A DNA stretch of 64,000 nucleotides from Cystobacterineae bacterium (lineage in GTDB: Bacteria; Myxococcota; Myxococcia; Myxococcales; Myxococcaceae), in contig WRKR01000003.1 in the NCBI GenBank assembly GCA_009782175.1, positions 1-64,000 on the forward strand. Reading direction: 5' to 3'. The position numbers and the translations under genes were made by a program. Below are positions 59,441-64,000 of the stretch, one piece after another (position 1 is the stretch's first letter; the number at the start of each line of letters is the position of its first letter). Below the pieces are notes generated by a model. That model worked only from the letters and a program-made list of their open reading frames with translations, did not search any database and was not told where the DNA came from.

Positions 59441-60925
59441 ATGCAGAAGAAAGCAGTTCTGTTTTTGTGGGTGATTGCTTTTTCAGCTTGGGCTCAACAA
59501 GAGGCCCACCCGGTGGTGGTGCTGGAGTTTCAAGCAGACCCTGGAATGCGTTTAAGCCGGCAAATTGAGAGTGCGATTGTGGAATATGCCGCGATGAAGC
59601 CGATGTCTCGACAGGGTTATGTGAAAGAGGCTTTTCGAGCGGGTGTTGTGGAGGCGCAAACGGCGGAGGGTTTTTCCAGAGTGGCTGTCCATTTGAAGGA
59701 GGTAGCCATTGCTGTATGGGGAAAAATAGAGGGGGAGAATGTGGAAATAACCCTTTTGGACAGAGCGGGCTCTCCCCTGTGGAAGCGTCGTTTGCCTCTG
59801 GAGAAGGGTTTGCTGACGCAAGCGCTTTCGCAGCGTTTGGCCAAAGCGGTTGCCGCCGCGGTTGACATACAAACCCGGAGTGGGGCTGCAAGAAAGGAGC
59901 GGGAGGCTCCCAGAGCCAAAGCAAAGCTTGCTTCTGCCAACCGGTCCACAAAGCAGGCGGGCTCCACGTTGCCCTCGGAAGCAACCCTTGCAGCGCAGAA
60001 GCGGGTGTTGGAAAGGAACATAAAGCCGCAGGCGACAGCCTCGCCGCCCGCTGAGCCCGTGGCCACAGGCCAGGAGGAGGTGCCGGGCCTTTTGTTTGCG
60101 GACCCCCTTCCCGCGGAGGCAAGGTCGCGGGTGACGGCTTCTTCTGCATTTTTGCGCATGGCTCTGTTGGGAGGTGTATCGTGGCATTCGTTATGTACAC
60201 GTCCTGGCACACATTCCTGCAGGGCTTTTGACAAGCTGCCTATGCCCAGGCCCACAGGCTCTACCGTAGAGTTTTCTGCCGGGGCTTATGGAGGCGCGCT
60301 TGTGCAAGTGGAATTTTTTCCACTGGCTTTGTTGACAGCTTCTCCTTGGAAGGGGCTGGGTGTCCGTCTGGAAGGAGGCGCTGGGCAAGCGACGAGGGAT
60401 TTTATGTCTGAGGCGAGTGTTTTTTTCCCTCAGCGCAGAATTCGAGAAATCCATTGGTCAGCTGAAGCCTTATATCGCCATTTTTTCCTGAAGCCTTCTG
60501 GGGGGGGCCTGGGGTTGCATGCTTCCTTGAGCCTTGGCTATGCGGGGAAAGACTTTTTGAGCAAGGACTTGCCTCCTGAGGATTTTCGCAGGCGTTATGC
60601 ACAGCTTGGCCTGGACACAGAGTTGAGTTTGCTGTCCTTTATGCGCCTTAGCCTATATGCCCATTTTTTTATTCAGCCCAAGCCGGGCAAAGTGGCTGCT
60701 CGTGCATATGGGGAGGCCAGCAGCATAGGCTACCAAGTAGGGGGAGCGGTTGGGGGAATGATATATGGCCCTCTGGGCTATAGGCTGGACGCCTCCTGGA
60801 ATTTTTTCAGAGACACTTTTTCGGGTGCCAGCCACAAGTGGCCTGTGTGCGACTTAAGCCAGTGTGGAGGTGTTGCAGAAGAAAGCTATTTTTCATTGAG
60901 AGGCGGGTTGGTGCTGGAGTTTTAG
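59441..60925 (+). CDS. Putative outer-membrane beta-barrel protein
   Basis: Not a recognised family. The 494 residues start with a signal peptide (QKKAVLFLWVIAFSAWAQ, cut near residue 17), a periplasmic domain (about 20-140) that resembles the beginning of myxobacterial-type proteins in which an ancient TolB-like fold precedes a barrel (VVVLEFQADPGMRLSRQIES), a charged linker rich in Ala, Lys and Arg, and a C-terminal region with alternating strands that ends GLVLEF, an aromatic terminus typical of outer-membrane barrels. Two Cys pairs lie in it (about 249-257 and 467-472). ATG 59441 fits the signal peptide. It converges with the response regulator gene and overlaps it by 4 bases. Confidence 0.65.
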   Translation: MQKKAVLFLWVIAFSAWAQQEAHPVVVLEFQADPGMRLSRQIESAIVEYAAMKPMSRQGYVKEAFRAGVVEAQTAEGFSRVAVHLKEVAIAVWGKIEGENVEITLLDRAGSPLWKRRLPLEKGLLTQALSQRLAKAVAAAVDIQTRSGAARKEREAPRAKAKLASANRSTKQAGSTLPSEATLAAQKRVLERNIKPQATASPPAEPVATGQEEVPGLLFADPLPAEARSRVTASSAFLRMALLGGVSWHSLCTRPGTHSCRAFDKLPMPRPTGSTVEFSAGAYGGALVQVEFFPLALLTASPWKGLGVRLEGGAGQATRDFMSEASVFFPQRRIREIHWSAEALYRHFFLKPSGGGLGLHASLSLGYAGKDFLSKDLPPEDFRRRYAQLGLDTELSLLSFMRLSLYAHFFIQPKPGKVAARAYGEASSIGYQVGGAVGGMIYGPLGYRLDASWNFFRDTFSGASHKWPVCDLSQCGGVAEESYFSLRGGLVLEF

Positions 60926-61593
60926 AGTTGGATGATGCCTTTGCGAAGCCCTTCCGTGACGGCTTCGACGCGGTTGGCGACTTCCAATTTTCTATAAATG
61001 TGCTCCAGGTGAGTCCGTATGGTGGCTTTGGAGAGATGGAGGAGTTTGGCTGCCTCTGCGTTGGAGACGCCTTTGGCAATGAGCAGGAGAATTTCCTGCT
61101 CTCTTTGGGTGAGGGAGGGTGTGTTGGGTGTTTCAGTTGGCTCTGAGGCGTTGTCCTTGTGGAAATGGCGCAGCAGTTTGCGTGCGAGGTTGGGTTGGAT
61201 GATGGTTCCGCCGGCATGCACCTCATGAATGGCTTCCAGGAGTTTTGTGGCGCCTGAAGCTTTAAGGAGATAGCCGGAGGCGCCGGCTTTGATGGCCTCG
61301 AGGACTTTTTCTTCATTGTCAAAGACGGTGAAAATGAGCACTTCCGCAGAGGGGCATGTGGTTTTAATTTCGCGGGTGACGGCAATGCCGTCCATGCGTG
61401 GAAGCTCCAAATCCAACAAGACGACATTGGGGTTGAGCTCAGGAATATCGACGACGGCGGACTCGCCGGAGAGTGCGGTGCCCACCAATTCAATGCCGCT
61501 TGAGTTGTTAAGGAGTTTGAGAAGGGATTTGAGGATTTGGATTTGGTCTTCGACGATATAGACGCTGATGGTTTTATTTGAAGGGGCATTCAT
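60922..61593 (-). CDS. NarL-family response regulator
   Basis: The output half of a two-component system. The 223 residues have a receiver domain (about 9-125) with the phospho-acceptor Asp 61 in VVLLDLELPRMDG, acidic Glu/Asp 15-16, and the conserved Lys in YLLKASG, then a LuxR-type helix-turn-helix (about 155-215, LTQREQEILLLIAKGVSNAE and LSKATIRTHLEHIYRKL). It follows the kinase gene by 19 bases. It should bind DNA; targets are unknown. Confidence 0.93.
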   Translation of the reverse strand: MNAPSNKTISVYIVEDQIQILKSLLKLLNNSSGIELVGTALSGESAVVDIPELNPNVVLLDLELPRMDGIAVTREIKTTCPSAEVLIFTVFDNEEKVLEAIKAGASGYLLKASGATKLLEAIHEVHAGGTIIQPNLARKLLRHFHKDNASEPTETPNTPSLTQREQEILLLIAKGVSNAEAAKLLHLSKATIRTHLEHIYRKLEVANRVEAVTEGLRKGIIQL

Positions 61594-61612
61594 AGCGAAA
61601 GGCCTGGGGGCA

Positions 61613-62890
61613 CTACGAGGAGGTGGAGAGGGGAAGGGAGAAGTGGATTTGAGTTCCTTGCTCTGGGGATGAGTGGATGTTGAAATTTCCGTCCAAGTTG
61701 AGGGCGCGCTCTCTAAGGTGTATCAGCCCATAGTGCCCCGGGACAGGTTGAGAAGGATTAAACCCTTTGCCGTCGTCGGTTACCGAGAGGGAGACGGTGT
61801 TTTCCAGAAAAAGCAACTCAACAATGACGGTTTGGGCCTGAGCATGTTTGGCGACATTGGAGAGAGATTCTTGAAGCACGCGAAAGAGGGCGAGCTGTGC
61901 TGAAGAAGAGAGGGGTTTTTCTATTCCATTTTTTTTAAATTGGATGTTGAGGCGGGAGCGCTCTGCAAAAGTTTGAGCATAATCCCCCAAGCTTTGTGTG
62001 AGGTTGAACTCCCCGCGCATCATTTTGACACTGCGGCGCAACTCTTCGATGGAATTTTCCGCCGTAGACTTAAGCTCGCTGATTTCGCGTGAGAGTTTTT
62101 CTTCCGTGCTAAGCTGCAGCAGATATTCGCTTTGGAAAATGAGGGAGCTGAGTGTGGCGCCCAAGCCGTCGTGAATTTCCCGGGCGAGCCTGTTGCGCTC
62201 TTCGGCGAGCGCATGTTTTTGGATGTTGTCCTGAAGCTGCACAATGGCTTTGTGTGCAAGGGTTTCGCGTCCATTGAGATAGACGAGGACATAGAGGATG
62301 ACGAAGTTTAAGGCGAGATACCAGAAGAGTGTCAGCACGTCGATGGCGTTAATTCCATGTTGAAGCAGTTGATCCAAGCGCAAGGTAATGGGCAAAACGA
62401 GCAGGGGCGGCAAAATAGAGATGGGTTTGGGAAACAGGAGGACAAAAAACATGGTGAACAGCAGTTGTGTTGCAAGCAGGGGATTTTCTAAGTTGCCTTT
62501 CCCGGATTGGACAAAGAGCAACACCATAAAGACAAGGTCCAAACACAAGGAGAGGTATGTGGAGATGCGGCCTGCCACGGGGTGGTGCAGAACGGTATAG
62601 TTGGCCAGGCTATAAAGCCACATACCCACATAAATGCCCAAGGCGATGGGGCTTGAGAGTTTGAAATATTGATTCCACGTGGGAACGATGAACATGAAGA
62701 ACACCATTCCAAGGAACAAAAGGCGAGCGAAGAACAGAGCGCGAGCCCTTGAGATGAAACGCTCATTGACCCAGCTGTCCGAAATTTCCTGTGAGGAGGG
62801 AAAAGGGTTAAGCCTCCATTGTTGGAAGGCGTCCAGGAGGTTTTGGGGGAGGGCGGACATTTTTCCGTTGCCATTTTTTGAAGGAAGCAT
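61613..62890 (-). CDS. Membrane sensor histidine kinase of the NarL/DesK type
   Basis: The sensor partner of the adjacent regulator. The 425 residues have about six membrane helices (about 52-205) without a large periplasmic domain, so it probably senses a membrane or intracellular signal. The HisKA_3 site is His 240 in LAREIHDGLGATLSSL, and the HATPase motifs VTDDGKGFNPSQP and YGLIHLRERALNLDGNFNIH are present. The ATG at 62890 has no strong ribosome site; an ATG at 62860 is an alternative. It is divergent from the E1-like gene with 45 bases between. Confidence 0.9.
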   Translation of the reverse strand: MLPSKNGNGKMSALPQNLLDAFQQWRLNPFPSSQEISDSWVNERFISRARALFFARLLFLGMVFFMFIVPTWNQYFKLSSPIALGIYVGMWLYSLANYTVLHHPVAGRISTYLSLCLDLVFMVLLFVQSGKGNLENPLLATQLLFTMFFVLLFPKPISILPPLLVLPITLRLDQLLQHGINAIDVLTLFWYLALNFVILYVLVYLNGRETLAHKAIVQLQDNIQKHALAEERNRLAREIHDGLGATLSSLIFQSEYLLQLSTEEKLSREISELKSTAENSIEELRRSVKMMRGEFNLTQSLGDYAQTFAERSRLNIQFKKNGIEKPLSSSAQLALFRVLQESLSNVAKHAQAQTVIVELLFLENTVSLSVTDDGKGFNPSQPVPGHYGLIHLRERALNLDGNFNIHSSPEQGTQIHFSLPLSTSS

Positions 62891-62935
62891 GTGGGTTGGG
62901 TTTATATGCTGGCTTTTGTTGAAAGTGGATGGCCT

Positions 62936-63598
62936 ATGAAGAAGAAGATTTCAGCCATGGTGGTGGGTGTGGGAGGCATAGGTTGTCCGGCCATACTCTC
63001 GTTGGCCCGCTCAGGTGTCAGCAAAATTTATATGGTGGATGATGATTATGTGGAAGCCTCCAATTTGCCCAGGCAACTTTGGCATTTGCCCGAGGATTTG
63101 GGCAAAGCCAAAGTGGACTCTGCCTATGAGAAGTTGAGCCCCCTTTTCCCCAAAGTTTCTTTTGAGCCATTGTTTTTAAGGGTGGATGAGCGGAATGCGG
63201 ACACCCTTTTTGCGGCCCAAGAGCTGATCCTCGACGGTACGGATTCTGCTGAGAGCAAATTGTTTTTTTCAGACGTGGCTGTGCGGCATGCACGCCTTTT
63301 GGTATCCGCCGGGGCAACGGGGTGGAAAGGGCAGCTGATGCGCATTGAGCCTGGAGGGCCCTGCCTGAGGTGTGCTTTTTCAGGGGATATGAAAGCGTGC
63401 GCCCCCCCCAGCCAGGTTGGCATATTGGGGCCCATGGCGGGGCTGCTGGGTTTTTGGGCAGCCGCCCTGGCGCAGGCTCCCTGCTCCTCTCAGGGCGCAG
63501 GGGCGCTATATTGGATAGATGCTCTGCGTTGGCGCACGGGGGTTTTGCACATAGAGAAAGACAAGCAATGTTGCTGCAATGAACATCCGCTTTTGTGA
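62936..63598 (+). CDS. ThiF/MoeB/HesA-family E1-like adenylyltransferase
   Basis: E1-like enzymes adenylate the C-terminal Gly of ThiS, MoaD or similar carriers. The 220 residues contain the nucleotide loop GVGGIG (11-16), DDDYVEASNLPRQ with the Arg finger-type residues, Asp 100 in ILDGTD, zinc Cys 143 and 146 (CLRC), a probable catalytic Cys 155 preceding QVGILGP, and a CCC cluster (212-214) that would complete the zinc site. The usual N-terminal helix beginning RYxRQ is missing, so the protein starts at the Rossmann fold. It might serve ThiS encoded at 58743, or a carrier outside the window. The ATG at 62936 lacks a strong ribosome site. Confidence 0.82.
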   Translation: MKKKISAMVVGVGGIGCPAILSLARSGVSKIYMVDDDYVEASNLPRQLWHLPEDLGKAKVDSAYEKLSPLFPKVSFEPLFLRVDERNADTLFAAQELILDGTDSAESKLFFSDVAVRHARLLVSAGATGWKGQLMRIEPGGPCLRCAFSGDMKACAPPSQVGILGPMAGLLGFWAAALAQAPCSSQGAGALYWIDALRWRTGVLHIEKDKQCCCNEHPLL

Positions 63599-63703
63599 GA
63601 GAGAGAAGGTTTTTTGCCCTGTTGTGGAGAGCAGAAGTTTTAGCAGGCGTTATGTGAGAGAAAGTTATTTGAATGGAGCGTGCTTTGAGCAGAAGGGAGC
63701 GCC

Positions 63704-64000
63704 ATGGATGAGCCTATGCGCTATTTGCGGCAACGTGTTTTGGAGGGTGTGGGCGAAGCGGGCCAGCAGCTTTTTTTCTCCACGGAAGTGGTGTGCGAAG
63801 GACAAAGCCCGGCTTTGCAGACGGCTGCGGCCTATATAGAGGCTGCGGGCTTTTGCCTCAACCGGCACGCCGTGCCTTTGCACCCCGGTTTTTGCCCTGT
63901 GGCATGGCAGGAGCCCAAGGGCGTTGAGCCCTGCAGCGCGCCCTTGCCTGCGTCGGCTGTGCGGCAGCGTGGTTTTTTGGGCCAGCTTCCATGCGCCTGT
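63704..64000 (+). CDS. Second E1-like protein with degenerate ATP loop (partial, runs off the window)
   Basis: The first 99 residues are visible. The start MRYLRQRVLEGVGEAGQQLF matches the N-terminal RYxRQxxLxxxGxxGQ segment of MoeB/ThiF, and VVCEGQSPALQTAAAYIEAA aligns with the ATP loop that normally reads VxGxGGxG, so the glycines are mostly lost. The acidic and Arg residues that bind ATP (DxDxVxxSNLxRQ) are also missing. It should not adenylate by itself. AAGGGAG precedes the ATG. It begins 105 bases after the intact E1-like gene, which lacks exactly this N-terminal helix; a heterodimer is possible but inferred. The C-terminus is not seen. Confidence 0.6.
   Translation, partial: MDEPMRYLRQRVLEGVGEAGQQLFFSTEVVCEGQSPALQTAAAYIEAAGFCLNRHAVPLHPGFCPVAWQEPKGVEPCSAPLPASAVRQRGFLGQLPCAC

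Noticed and set aside
63579-63839. An 86-codon frame between the two E1-like genes
   Set aside because: Different frame from the E1-like start at 63704, which has a good ribosome site and clear MoeB-like N-terminus.

Overview
The window looks like a chromosome segment of a Gram-negative, aerobic, diderm bacterium of the former Deltaproteobacteria (Myxococcota/Bdellovibrionota-like). Support: outer-membrane machinery (BamA, LolC/E-LolD, TonB/ExbB/ExbD, a large Oar-like TonB-dependent receptor), System I cytochrome c maturation, an Fe/Mn superoxide dismutase, a DUF4388 protein and the gene order lysS-lolC-lolD-bamA. The placement is an inference; no rRNA, tRNA, phage, transposase or CRISPR array was recognised. 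Base composition appears moderate, well below that of classical myxobacteria, but was not computed.

Layout. 1-6.8 kb (minus strand): a GC-rich hairpin array, queG, a PduO-type cobalamin adenosyltransferase with a (GGGCT)n tract upstream, a two-domain ThyX-like protein, comM, and exbB-exbD-exbD. 7-11.9 kb: tonB and, divergently, a TonB-dependent receptor with a lipoprotein. 11.9-18 kb: a radical SAM protein, two small membrane proteins, a DUF4159-VWA pair and a DUF3052-like protein. 18.3-23.1 kb: RNase E/G with a large insert in its S1 domain, a 12-bp repeat tract, YihY, an IHF/HU protein and a PilZ protein. 23.2-29.7 kb: a palindromic repeat element and a Bat operon whose genes mostly overlap at ATGA. 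29.8-37.7 kb: DUF4105, a 14-bp tandem repeat, sodB, prfB with its programmed frameshift, and DUF2339-DUF3999. 37.8-46.4 kb: lysS-lolC/E-lolD-bamA, then an MTA/SAH-type deaminase. 46.4-51 kb: GtrA, a tandem DsbA protein, DUF4388 and prephenate dehydrogenase. 51-57.2 kb: a second palindromic element, a structured region and ccmABEFG-ccmH/I. 57.3-64 kb: thiS-thiG-thiE, a putative outer-membrane barrel, a NarL-type two-component system, an intact E1-like adenylyltransferase and, cut by the window edge, a second E1-like protein with a degenerate ATP loop.

How the genes work together. ExbB/ExbD/TonB would energise the divergent receptor. LolCE/LolD and BamA maintain the outer membrane. CcmABEFGH matures c-type cytochromes, although no ccmC is present here. 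The Bat proteins form a membrane VWA/TPR complex, but the usual MoxR ATPase and DUF58 genes are not next to it. ThiS-ThiG-ThiE make the thiazole and couple it into thiamine phosphate; the E1-like gene about 4 kb away is a candidate ThiS activator.

The most unusual items are the pair of E1-like genes at the right edge (one catalytic, one degenerate), a family of palindromic elements bounded by TAGACCG termini, a multi-arm structured region next to one of them, the two-domain ThyX-like protein lacking the usual RHR signature in its first domain, and the LolC/E permease with about 340 extra N-terminal residues.
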